This document shows, piece after piece, positions 1-12,300 of a DNA stretch of 64,000 nucleotides. Each line of letters begins with the position of its first letter. Position 1 is the first letter of the stretch. The DNA comes from Neckera pumila. Its lineage: Eukaryota > Streptophyta > Bryopsida > Hypnales > Neckeraceae. The notes under the pieces were generated by a model. The model was given only the letters and a program-made list of their open reading frames with translations, was not told where the DNA came from and did no database searches. The stretch is taken from NCBI GenBank assembly GCA_963969595.1, contig OZ018417.1, positions 8,682,501 to 8,746,500 of the forward strand, read 5' to 3'. Position numbers and translations under genes: made by a program.

Positions 1-651
1 GTGGATTGTGTAATGAGTTTGATAGCTTTTCATGTGAAATTAAGTTTTTTGAAAGTGTATTTTAGTGTGCTAACATAATTTGTAGTTGTTCATGTCACTT
101 CCAATCTCCAAAAATATTTATAGGCAAATTTCTCAAACATTGTGGAGAGGGGTAGCATACTAAAATTAGAAAATATACATTTCTCTTGTTATGATCTCAC
201 AACTCCTATGCAACTTTGCACTCAAAATTGGTATACATACTAATAAGCTAGCTCTTTAAACATCTTTAAGGTTAGATTTTGAAAAAAAAAACAATTTGTG
301 TCATTGGAAATAACTATAAGTCCATGCTCTTTTTTTGTAGGAAGAACACATTTGGAAAGGCTTAGGCACTTAGGGGTTAAAGCTCGCTCTGTCTTATAGC
401 TTCCTACCTTAGCACTTCTTCTTGTATAATGCAAAGGACGGCAAAGTATTGCCTAATATATTAAGAACTTGCAATTTTCTTTAGTATACTAAAATCATTT
501 GTTAAAGATTAAGTTGATAAGTTGAAAAATTTAAATTTACTTTATGACTTAGTCATTTTAGTAAATGTTTGAATAAATAGAGATTACTTTTCATCAAATC
601 CATTGATAATAAAGAAAATTTTAAGGGTAATTATACCAATTAGCTAGAATC
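1..651. other. AT-rich intergenic, no gene seen
   Basis: AT-rich sequence with only short chance reading frames and no recognisable protein or RNA gene. It runs up to the TTAA boundary of the first CCCCTAAA-ended repeat. Confidence 0.5.
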
Positions 652-1590
652 TTAACCCCTAAAATACCAAATACCATTTCTTGGCAACATAGCGATTTTG
701 GGCAGCTCATTATGAATGGAGATTTTATTGTTTTTCTTTGAAATTTTCACACAAGATGTGCCCAAGGACTAATTTCAAGACCCAATAGATTTCATAATTT
801 TTGATTACATGGATAAAAAGTTATTGCATGATATGTAATTTCAATCCTTAGCAGGCAGCCCGGGCAGCTCAACAAAATTCTTTAAAAATCACTTTTTCGA
901 AAATTAAGAATTTGAAATTGGTTTTATAGATTTATATATACTTGGAAAGCTTTGAATAATTTCATTTGGATTAATGAGTCAAAAATTATGAGGATTTTTT
1001 GTTTGAGGGTAGTTATAGAATCTCTACTCTAAAATAAACTTTGAAGTCCTTTATCCAACTCAATTTTCAATATTTTGAAAACAAATAAAAATAGTGGATG
1101 TAGATTGTTTATTACAACATTACAACTACTGGGATTGGCATTTTTCAGACCCATAACAAAATTCTTGACAATTCAATATTTTGAGTCATTATCTACTTCT
1201 TCCTACTTACTATTTTTTCCCCTAATGTTGTACAATTCAAAATGATCTGAAATTTTTCAAGCATGTAGCCAATTTGCCTTGAAGACTAAATCCAAGGAGT
1301 AACCACCATTTTGGACATTTTTTCATACAAATGTGACCTTGTGAAGTGCAGCAGCCTGGATTTTTGCAGGGAGGAAAAAAAATAAATTTCAATTCAAATG
1401 TTAATATCTTGCAATCCACATGGTGGAAAATTCTGAAATTTTTTGAACATCTTCTTAAACTAGTTTACTACAAGATCTAATAGTTATATATATTCAAAAA
1501 TGTTTTTTTCTAAAATTTGGTACTTGTATTAGAAATGGCAGATTTAGAGCGATTTTGGTAAAAAAATAGTCTAAAACATTTAGGGTATCC
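652..1590 (+). mobile_element. TTAA/CCCCTAAA-family non-autonomous element, copy 1
   Basis: The left end reads TTAACCCCTAAAATACC and is followed by a block (GGCAACATAG..GATTTTGGGCAGCTCA) that recurs at 48940 and, reversed, at 49555 and 5150. The right end is worn: it reads TTTAGGGTAT where other copies have TTTAGGGRTTAA. The interior (ATATATACTTGGAAAGCTTTG and the AAACTTTGAAGTCC block) recurs near 61960-62080 and, reversed, near 4800-4920. No coding capacity is seen. Confidence 0.6.
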
Positions 1591-1616
1591 TAGGCTTAGA
1601 CAATGTTTACAATCCT

Positions 1617-2528
1617 TTAATCCCTAAAGATCCAAAGTCTCCTTGGGGGACACTAGGGATTTTGAGCAGGCTTGTGCAACCTAAAATTTTGACCTGATTT
1701 TTTGAAACTTTTTTGGAAGATGATAAATCACATTAGCTTTCTGTGAATATAATTTTTTTCAGTCGGTGCCTGGGAGCAAAAGTAACGCTACCCAAAGTCA
1801 AAAAAGCAGTTTGGTGGGCAGAAAAAAAACCCTTTAAAAATTGCTTTTTTTCTTAAATTTTTTTTTTCTCAAAGATCATCTTTTTGTCTACATTTGAAGC
1901 TTTGATTCATTCTATTTGGACTCAGAACGAGAAAGTTATGGACAATCTTGTTTATTGGACAATCTAAGCATCTTCAAAAACAACTTATAGAATTCATTCT
2001 GAATACAATTTTCTAATTTTTTCATTTTTTTTCTGACAACATTAATTTAATTGCAAAACAATCCCACCGTTGGGATTATGGTGTTTTAATTCCACCTAAG
2101 AGCTATTACTGATTTAGTGTTTTGTTCAATTTTGGACCTACTTCTACTTAAACAATTTTTTATATGCAAAAATCAAGTTTTGACATTCTGATTTTTTTTT
2201 CCGAATTCTCAATTCAAATGTTCAATATAAATTTTTTTAATTTTGTGGTGTGCAGTGCAAAAAAATCCACAAACGGCTATCAAAGTCATCTAAAATTGTA
2301 GGCCATAGTTCAAAAAAACTTCTTTTTCAAACTTCAAATGCTAATATCTTCCAATCCGTGCGGTCAAACTTCATGAAAATTTTACCACATGATCTAAGAC
2401 AAGTGAAGTACAAGATCCTATGGTTAGATTCTAAAAAAAAACTTTTTTGGTTTAGGTAGGATCACAGCAAAAATAGCAATTTTCGATGGTTTTGGACCCA
2501 AAAAATGCCTTGGGCCTTGAGAGGTTAA
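1617..2528 (+). mobile_element. TTAA/CCCCTAAA-family element, copy 2
   Basis: Left boundary TTAATCCCTAAAGATCC, right boundary CTTGAGAGGTTAA. The interior is shared in reverse orientation with the element at 47564-48500: the block with GGTGCCTGGGAGCAAAAGT near 1765 matches one near 48340, and both have the TGGTTAGAT/ATCTAACCGTAGGATC block. It abuts copy 1. No protein-coding content is seen. Confidence 0.6.
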
Positions 2529-4009
2529 TATTCTCTTTTGAGAAATCTATAACCTATTCTTAAAATAAAATCAAACTTCTAAATATACGGCAACACATAT
2601 TCATAGTTGGACTTTGCTAAGTCATTGCTTATATTTGGATTATATTGTAGAAAATTAAACAAATTTTCTTCCATGTATAGGTGATTGCAAGAAATATGGG
2701 TGCTTTTTTCTACCAAATGTATTTTAATGGACTTATCATCCGTTATAACTTTTGAAGCATAAATTTGATGAGCTTGAATTTTTTATTCAAGATGAATATT
2801 TCTATTTTAATTGTATTTTTTTTTTCAATTAAAAAAATCATTTTATATTAAGAATTCCATTTTGCTAATTTGTCACACTTTCAAATTTAGGGGTTTTGAA
2901 TACTATGGAGTATCCAAAATTAATGATTTCAAGCTGAAATTTCTATGTTATGTTCCTACAATATGCAGGCATGTTCCTAGCAAAGTTCATCTAAAAATAA
3001 ATTATTTTATGTCCAACACATTTTATGTCCACATGCAAATAGGCTTCATAGCACGCATACTTCTAAACATTGACGATGGTTTTTACGTCTTTCTTTTGGT
3101 GAAATATCATCACCATTAAATCTTTAGAGATGGCAAATTTTTTGTTTTTCTTCATGACTTTCTAATTTGTTATTAATTTATACCATGTTGTATTTGCTTT
3201 CAGCAACAAACTATCTTCTTTTTACATATTATTGTTTGGGTAACTGAAAAGAGTCCATAGTACTTGCAACAATATTTCTAGCCATAGATTTGTCTTCTCA
3301 ACAACTGAGATTATTCCGCTAAAAAACACTCATAGTATTTACCACCCAAATCCTAGTTTTTGCCAAAAAGCTACAAAATCAGCCATTCTTTAGTTGTTTT
3401 GTTGTACTTGATATAAAGAACTCATAACAAATTCTATAATAATGAAAAATTATCAATTATTTCATAATTCCAAGAGGTATCATGAAATTTAAACAATGAC
3501 TTTACCAATTAAATTGGTTTTTGAGGAAATACAATCACTCCACCAACAGGTTTTGGCATGTCAAATCCAAAGTCCAACTATTTTCTATCACACATTCCGT
3601 GTTGATTAGTTTTTTGGCTATAACTTTTGCGTCTTGACTTCAACGACTCAATATTCATAGGCATGATACTTATGGCTATCATAAACCTTGTCTGGTTTTT
3701 TTAAAATTTAAATAAATGTTTTATTGCTTAATAACAGCCTCCAATATTATGTCACACTTGCCAATTTTGGAACTTTTAGTACTGTTTAGTACCCAAAAAA
3801 ACAAATTTGGAACTGAAACTTGATGGAGATGGTCTTCTAGTAGACTTATAACTACTCTCCAAAGCCATTCTAAAAATACTTGAATGTATATGGTGTAAGA
3901 GTCCACAAAGTGAGCTTCATTCAGCTTGCATTTTGAAACATATAAAATATATTTTGGGTAGTTTCTTTGGTGAATGACCATCTGCATAGGATTTTTAGAA
4001 TTGAACAAT
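2529..4009. other. AT-rich repeat debris, no gene
   Basis: No coding sequence could be supported. Two reading frames near 100 codons (2811-3119 plus, 3721-4008 minus) have low-complexity, AT-driven composition and match no family I know. Confidence 0.5.
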
Positions 4010-4290
4010 TTTTTATTTTATTTATTTAAATTTTTTTCCTATTTTTTCCTAATTTAAACATCAAAATATCCATTTTCATGAGTTTTGGCACTTTTCTAGT
4101 TCTCCTACTTAGAGAATTTTCTTAGACTTTTCCTTTGGTGGTTACCTTCATCTTAAAGGTGTATACATTAGCCATATTTTTTTAATTTAAAAAAATATAT
4201 ATTTTTTTAATTTTAAAGTATTCCCCAAAAAATCATGAGTATTGTTGCAAAATGCAACAAAATTGATAGGTGTTTTGTGCAATCACCCTA
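4010..4290 (+). repeat. Dispersed AT-rich repeat R2, copy 1
   Basis: It shares a long diverged stretch with 6040-6315, including TTGGTGGTTACCTTCATC, CTTAAAGGTG.ATACATT.GCC and TTGTTGCAAAATGCAACAAA, and ends in GGTGTTTTGTGCAATCA. A third copy in reverse orientation lies near 22205-22340. The TTGTTGCAAAATGCAACAA core is itself palindromic. It joins directly to the worn left end of the element ending at 5187. Confidence 0.55.
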
Positions 4291-5187
4291 AAAGTACCAA
4301 ATTTTTGAAAAAAAACATTTTTTGATTTATGTCACCATAGGATCTTGTAGTATGCTGAGTTGAAAACATGTGGTAAGAGTTTCAGAGATTTCCACCTTGT
4401 GGATTGCAAGATACAAGCATTCTCATTCACTAAAATCATTTTTTTGGCCCTGCAAAATACAAGGCAGATGCACTTCACAACCTCACTTTTCTTTGAAAAA
4501 ATATTCAAAATGGTGGAGTCTTTGAAAAAATATTCAAAATGGTGGAGTTCTTTGGATGATTGTCCTAAACAAGTTGGTCACATGCTTGAAAAATTTCAGA
4601 TAATTTGGAATTGTACAACACACATGAAAAAAATAATAGGTAGTCAGTAACAGAAAACGATTCAAAATATTAAATTGTTAAGAATTTAGTTATGGAGTTC
4701 AAAATGCCAATCCCAATGGTTGCAATGTTGTAATAAACAATCTACATCCTATTGATTTTTTTTTTTTTTAATTATTTTTTCAAATTAAGTAAGACAAAGG
4801 ACTTCAAAGTTTATTTTTGAGTAGAAAATCTATAACTGTCTACAAACAAAAAATCCTCATAACTTTGGGCTCATTGATAAAAATGGAATGATTCAAAGCT
4901 TTCCATGTAAATATAACACTAGAAAACCAATTTTAAGTTTTTGTTTTCAAAAACAATGATTCTTTCTGATCTGCTTGTACTGCCCATTTACAATAAAAGG
5001 TAATATATTAGGCCATAACTTTTGACCCACATTTTCAAATGTCATGAAATTTAGTGCATATGAAAGATGTTCCTTGTCTCCACTTTCTCATAAAGTTTGG
5101 GCCAAAAATATGAAAATCTCTAGTCACATATACTTGCCCAAAATTGCTATGTAGCCAAAAAATGCAGGTTGGTCCCTTAGGGATTAA
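4291..5187 (-). mobile_element. TTAA/CCCCTAAA-family element, copy 3 (left end worn)
   Basis: The right end reads GGTCCCTTAGGGATTAA, the family terminus. The interior is the reverse of copy 1: the 4315-4415 block (CATAGGATCTTGTAGTATGC, then CACCTTGTGGATTGCAAGA) matches copy 1 near 1400-1500 reversed. It also holds a tandem duplication of about 27 bp near 4493-4548 (TTTGAAAAAATATTCAAAATGG twice). The left terminus is missing. Confidence 0.55.
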
Positions 5188-6039
5188 TAAACCATTAGAG
5201 GAAATTTAGACCTTGTGGAAGGCTATTGGAACTATAGTAAAATGCGCAATTATAGAAAAAAAATTGAAAGATTAAAAAATAATAACAACAGTATTTTTTT
5301 TTGTCTTTCAAAAATGTGATCATCGTGTGTGCCACGTAGGATTGGGACTAAAAAATATTTTTAAAATATTTTTTTTTTCAAAAAGAAAAAGAATTTTTTT
5401 TTTTTTTTTTTTACTTTAGATTTGCACATCCGGCTGAATGTCAAATGGCCTTCCGCAGGGTTCAGATTTCTTCTAATGATCAATGTAAATACAATTGAAT
5501 TCAATTGATTTTCTAAGAACAAAATTGAAACCATGACTATTTTATTTTATGCCATGCTTCTACAATAGCTTTGATATAAAGGGGTGCAATATAAATTTAT
5601 TTACTGCTCTTTCCTAATGTTGACGAGGTTTATTTAGGACCTATAGAAATTACTTTTATTACAATTTTCATGGATATTTTTGAAACACAATTAGTCTCTA
5701 AAGTTTTGAGCAAATGCAAGGCACAATAAATTCAAAATGATATGTTTTGAAAATCCAAAGTTTTGTGCCCAAATTAGTAAAAGTATGATTATGAAACTAC
5801 ATGATATTATTTCAACTACTATTTATATTTGTCCACAACTTTTCAATCCTTGCAATAGGGGCACCTAAAATCATCACTTTTCTACTATAAACATTTTTAA
5901 TATTAGGTTGTCAAATTTTTAACATTTTCTACGTGGAAAATGATAGGGAACTTCAATGTATTATAGAATGCAGCATGTGGATACTGTATACAAAAATTAT
6001 AAAGGATCAAGTTTCTTTTCATAGAGTTGCTACAATGGA
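5188..6039. other. AT-rich intergenic, no gene seen
   Basis: Contains a poly-T tract near 5394-5412 and no supportable gene. Confidence 0.45.
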
Positions 6040-6315
6040 CATTTTTTATTTTTTTAATTTGATTTTCCTATTTTTCATTAATGAAAACATTGAAGTATTT
6101 GTTTTCTTGAGAATTGGCAATTTTCTAATTATTCTACTTAAAGAGTTCTTTAGTGAATTTCCTTTGGTGGTTACCTTCATCTTAAAGGTGCATACATTGG
6201 CCATATTTTTTAATTTAAAAAAAATTGGTTTCCTAATATTACAATACTCTATAAAAGATCATGAGTGTTGTTGCAAAATGCAACAAATAATATAGGTGTT
6301 TTGTGCAATCAATCA
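6040..6315 (+). repeat. Dispersed AT-rich repeat R2, copy 2
   Basis: Diverged direct copy of 4010-4290 with the same palindromic TTGTTGCAAAATGCAACAA core and the same GGTGTTTTGTGCAATCA end. A reading frame of 120 codons crosses it but is AT-driven and is not conserved in the other copy, so I do not call it a gene. Confidence 0.55.
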
Positions 6316-9300
6316 CCATTGACAATGAAACCACAAATTTTTTCTACCTATCTAATTATTAAGAATTTACAATAAAACCAGGGTAATTGAATATAAGACC
6401 ATTTGAATTCAATAGTACACCATTTCATTAGATGTAGAATGCAAAGAAATACTCTATACCAACTAATGTATTGGTAATTTGTATGGTCTTGTTGTCTTAG
6501 TTTAAATCTTAAAAAAAATCATAGCAAAGGGGCTATAAATATATTTGAATTTGGCAATTAGGATCCCCAAATCAACAAATTAGAAGAAATCTACTTGAGT
6601 TCTGGAAAACTTAGCACTCTGATGTTAGCACAATCAACTTAAATCTAATGGATGACTTCAAAGAATTCGACAAGACATACACATATATTTTTTTATCCAC
6701 TTTTTTTGGAAATTTGTAGGATGTATTTGTAACGGATGTTGGTGAAAATTTCCTCATTGAGATTAGACTATTGATTTTTCCTCTTTCACTGTATTTTGAC
6801 ATCTTCTTTCTTTTTGTTGTTCATATGAATTTAGACATAAAGTTTAATCTTCCTTGATTAGAATTCAACAAATGAATTTTTTTTCTTCCAAAGGCCAATT
6901 TCTATTCTAATTGGAAAATTCCAAAAATAGATTGCAAATATTTTATTGCAAATTGAACTTTCAACACATCTGGTGTCTTAGAACCTCAATGGATTGACTT
7001 TCTAAATTCTAATTATAGAATCATATAGAACTTTGGTTTAGTGGACCATAATGTTTTATACATTTTAATATATATCCTTAGTGAAATTTCTTATGTTTTA
7101 TGCATCACTAGTAGAAATCAATGTCCAATGGAAAATGTCTCTAATGATAAAATGTCCATTGCGACATGTCTTTTGTGACTCAAAATTGATATTTTGAATA
7201 TGATATGCCAGATATTCTTTGCACTATAAAAATGGAAAAAGAAATTATTTCTTAAAAGTTATAACCCCAAAGAACAATATTATTGTTTTTTAAAGGTTGA
7301 AAAACATCATTCCCTCAATACATCATGTCGAAATTCCAAGTAGACTTCTGATCCATTGACATGCTGATGATGAAGAATGGCATGGGCCTTCCCACCAAGT
7401 GTAAACCCAAGTTGAACTCCAACCTATCCACCACTCTTGTCCAAACATCTATCGGCGACCCATTCTGTCGTCTTCCTGCAAAACCACCTTCCCATCATTC
7501 TAAATTTTGCTCCCAGCTCCACATCAGCCTGGCTAGCTTGCAAATGGTGGCACCCAAAAGCAGCAGGTGCTCCAAGTTTCCAAGTTTTCAAAGCATGAGA
7601 TCTCCGTTACTTTCATTTGTGTCAAAAAAGAAAGAAAGAAAAGAAGAAAAAGAATGCGATCCTCACGTTCCAACCGTTCGATCACACGTGCGATCCGGAT
7701 GGGGGTAATCTGATCCCCCACGCACCTTCACAAACTTAACCACAGTCATGGTTCTGGAAATTTCTGCACCACTGGCTCAGAAATAACTTAAAAAAAGAAA
7801 CAAAAGAAACAAAGAGGAAATGGAGGAACGAGCACGGAAAAAACGAGGAAGGAGCTCGGAAACAATAATGACAATCCAGGGATTGAAGCAACTCACATGC
7901 TCGATCGGTTCGCACGGGTAGTTTCGCATCGACAGCGATCAGCAGGAATAGTAAGGCAACAACAACACTATTATTATTAATAATAATAATAGTCTTGAAG
8001 TACTGTAAAGATAATAATAATAATATAATCTCAATATAAATAAGCATGATCCGCCACATCATCGACATTCCCAGCCCCCGCCAGAGCAGGCACGGACTGT
8101 TGGGCGCGTTATTTATAAACTGTGCAGTCTCTTTGATCCAATGGATTTAGCCCATTTGTTTTTCCAAAAAATTAGAAAAAAAAAAAAATGAATGGAGAAG
8201 TCGTGCACCAGCTGCATCGTGGTTTCCGGAGGTTTTCCGGAGTTTCTGGATGGGCTGGGTTGCCGCTATTAATGCAGCACCGTACACAGACCCCACAACG
8301 GGAATGACTGACTGACTGACGTGCACGGAGGTGGAGCTACGAAAACCTGCTGCTGAGGAATCATGGCTCCCCTTGTCGGTGACTGCTGCGGGACTTCCCA
8401 TTCTATTCCCCACCCGGAAGTTTTGAATTTTCTTTTTGGACACAAACTGAACCGAGGAGAAATCCAAAATGACCATCTGCAGAATTTTTGAAGAATTTCA
8501 ATTCCACTACGGTCAATGTTCAGTAATGATAGAATAGGAAGCGTTAGGAGACACTAGCTAGGAATGGAATATGGACAGTCAGAAAAAAGGACGTGTATTC
8601 ATTTGGTGCAATTCCCATACACAGAAACGCAAGTACATTTTTGTCTAATTTCCGAAAAAAGTACAACAGCCTCCAGGCAGCCGAAAACGGTCTGGAAGGG
8701 TCAGTCAGAGGCGACTTACCGGGAAGTTTTGGAATGGAGGCTGGACTGCAGCTTGAGCTTGCTCTCTGCGCATTTGCAGAGTCACCGATATGTGGGAGAA
8801 CTAGCCAGCTGCGTATACCAGTGAGCTCTGTGGCAGCCCTTTGACCTAGCTACTAGCTAGCTCGCTCCACGTTTATTCTCTTCTTTTATTGCAGCTACTC
8901 CGTACGATCAGGTTTGTTTTCACTTGGCGACATCATGCGCTGGAGGGCCACTCAGGTGGGGGTACCTTGCTGAATTAGCTCCATGCCTTAATTTTCGATC
9001 AGGTCCATTGAGGATGGCGGCATCGATCATTCCTGCAGTCCACACCCGTTGATCATAGCATTTGAAGGAATCATGGTGCTAAAGCTCGATCATGCTCGAT
9101 CATACAATTTGAAGTAATAATGAATGCTGCTAGCTGCAGCTAGCTCTACGGTCGACTAGTTTCAGTATCATGCTGTTCTAGACGGCTCGATCTACTGTTC
9201 CTTCGATGGCAGACTGATGCATGCACCCTCGGCCCTTGACGAATTATGATTGGCTTCATAGGCTTTAAATACAACTCCTGGTCTGCTTGATCGCCATCGT

Positions 9301-12300
9301 CATGCGCCATCAGATCAGATTCACAGTACGTAGTCCTTGACTCCTTGTAGTTACGCGAGTGAGTCACGCTGTGCGTGATGCAGCCACTGTCTGAAACTCT
9401 ATGGAAGTCTGGAAAAGCTACTGCGCGACAGCAATTGTCAGAGTTTGTGCAAGTGCTGAAGGACTGTCTGTAAGTTAGCCTGTTGATCTGAACCCCCAAT
9501 CGATCGATCGATCTCCGCTTCTGTGGCAGTGATCCAGACACTTACGTCATTCCTGACATTGTTCCAGCGACTTCATTACAATCGAATGATTGCTGCTGGA
9601 TCTAAAATCTACAGGCTTTTGACTAATCTCTGCCGCTAGCTAATCTCGAAATTGGAGTGCTAGCTTAGATCTCTGAGAGCAAACCTGTTGCAGTCGAATA
9701 GTCGATCCATATATAATGGTTCAATCGTGAGTTTCCGGTTGTGATGACTGTATTAGTTTAGTTTTCCTTGTGAATACTTATATATTGTAACTTGTTGTCA
9801 AAATCGATGTTGTCAAAATTGTGAAGTCCGCTTTGTTGTACGTGATTCAGGTTGGATCGGAGTTGCGACTTATACATTGCAATCGTTGATCTAAGTCGAA
9901 GTACTGCATGCTGATTCAACGGACTTCTAGTAGTCATTGCGATTCATGCGATGTGTACCTGTTCCATCATTGACAAGCTTCTGTAATGAAGTCTAGAGAT
10001 TTCTGTGATGATTACATGTGTCATGCATTTGTGAAGACTGAGGTTAAATTGTTGCTGAAGATTATGAGCATTAAGAAGTTTTATTTCTACGCATGATTAT
10101 TCAGTGTAAGTTCATGAGATTGTATTGAAAATTAAGTAACTTTTTAAATAATTCAATGTTGATCATAGAAAACCACTAGTTTCTACAATCTCATCTTATA
10201 TAATTTACCTCAGTGTTTGATGAATGCTACATTCCAAATAAGTGATAGCACTGTGAATTATGAGTAGAAATGAAACTTCTTAATGCTCAAACTTTTCTAG
10301 TTTCAGTATAATTACACAACCTTTCAAATGCATGACTAATGTAAAATCACTCTTTAACTATTTCAAACTCATTCTTCAAGAAAGCAAGTTCTTAAGTGTG
10401 CAATGATAAGATTGTAATACTTGTCATATAATGAAACTTTAAGTTATGAACAAATACTAATTAGTTAGCATTACAAATTATGAGTAGAAATGAAACTTCT
10501 TAATGTTTAAAGTCTTCTAGTTTCAATATAATCAAACCACCTTTTGATTGTATGACCACTGTAAAATCACTGTCTTTCAAACTTGCATGCAGTACTCTTG
10601 TAGCTCAAACAATCACAGCTACAAGATGCAAGAACGCTCACATTCACTAACTTGAAACTGCATGACAACTGTCAATATATCATAATTCAAAATTTTCTAG
10701 ATTGCACAAATTAAAATTCAGACACAAACTTAACGTTACTAAAAACCTGTCGCAAGGAGATTCCGATTCCGAATTCTAAGAGCACCACCTGATTTCTAAC
10801 AGCTTAGCGGTCTTCCGGAAACTGTCGAAAGTTGCCTATTTTTCAAAACGTTTGCAATTAATAATGAGCAGCTGATTCGCATTCCAGAGCGACATGATGG
10901 TTTTGAAATCGTGCGAAGTCGAAGTAGTTTTCAATCACCAAGCCGTTCACAGTCTCGATTGAAGGTCAACGTCGACGAGGCCAGCTGCGGCGATTGATGA
11001 GCTCCAGCACACTTAATTGATATTTCCTGGAGCCGACCACTTGTAATCCTCTGTGTGGTGCGATGTTTGAATTGGCGCGGTGAGATCGATTACAGGAAAG
11101 TTGGAGCTAGAGTTTCAACCTGTGTATGCGCTGGCATGGACGGTAGAACCGACCAAGGAGCGGGCGCACTGCAAGCAGGAGAGGAAGACTCCGGACTCTA
11201 GGGACGTGTCTGCCGGTTTTGGGGCGCTGCCTTCTCTCCATGGCTACAGTGGTTCTTCTCCTTTCCAGGTATAATATTTTCTCTCCTTCCCAAAAGCGAC
11301 CCATAATTTCGTCCCGGATGAGCCTTTTATTATCCCATGACAAAATGATGATTGTTGGGGGAAAAAGCCAAAAGGGGGAAGCACTTACGTGGTCGGTGAG
11401 GCCAGAACGAGCCGGGGTTTCGCGGTTTCGGATGTCGGTCTTTCCTGGGTCTGACAGGTGCTGATACATTCAAAGTGCCGGCCCCGAGAGGGTAATACGC
11501 AAACGATTTGAAGGTACGGTATCACAACCTTTTACAGTTTACTTCCTTTCACAGTCGACAAGAAGTGAGTATCGTGGTAACATGCTAGGGAGATGAATAG
11601 TGAGGATAGCCGTATATATTATAAAAGTGTGTTTGTGGTTGGATTTTTACCTTGAATCCTCCTTTTTGGAACGCGGTGTGAACGAGGGCATAATTTACCG
11701 TTAAAATTACAAAGTGGGGTAGGGACGGAGGACCGGAGTTCCCTGCTTTAAGGCATTGAATGTGGGCACTATCCTCGAGGTCATCAGTCAGAACTGGAGT
11801 TGTTGAAGTGCAGCTTCCATTCGACAACCAGTCGACAATCTCTGGCAGCTTTGCGACTCGTTCAATCTTCTTCTGGGCAGGTCTTCTTCTAGTCCTTCTC
11901 CTGCTGGGCTTGACGGATTCCGCAAATGACTTGCACTTAACAACGCATTCTTTCTGCAGTGAGAGTGTCGGAGGAAAGGTCCTCAATAAACCCTAGGTAG
12001 GGCGATCGAGGGAGCGTTGCACGTACAGTGAGGATACCATAGTGTCGAAACTGAGTTTCTCTCTAATTGGTGTAAGAACGAGAGGGTTACCCTCCCCGGA
12101 CGATAGCTCCCGGTTGCTCTCTGGAGCCAGACTGAGTTCTAATCCCCTCTTTGTTTTTTTAATTGTTAAAAAGTAAGGAAAGAAAGAGCTAGGGAGTATG
12201 CAAAGCCTAGTTAGGTAGCTACCGTTTTTTCCCTTGTCCTCGCTCTTTGCGCTGGCCAACCATGTCGTTTTCGGAAGGGACGTGGTCAGGTTCCCCTTCT

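Noticed and set aside
5933..6295. 120-codon plus-strand frame
   Set aside because: It lies across dispersed repeat R2; the frame is not kept in the copies at 4010 or 22205 and the composition is AT-driven.
7111..7125. CACTAGTAGAAAT, similar to a CACTA transposon end
   Set aside because: No mirrored partner end or 3-bp duplication was found within several hundred bases.
7968..8020. ATT/TAA microsatellite and nearby TATTTATAA sequence as a promoter
   Set aside because: A simple repeat with a chance TATA-like motif; no gene follows that it could serve.
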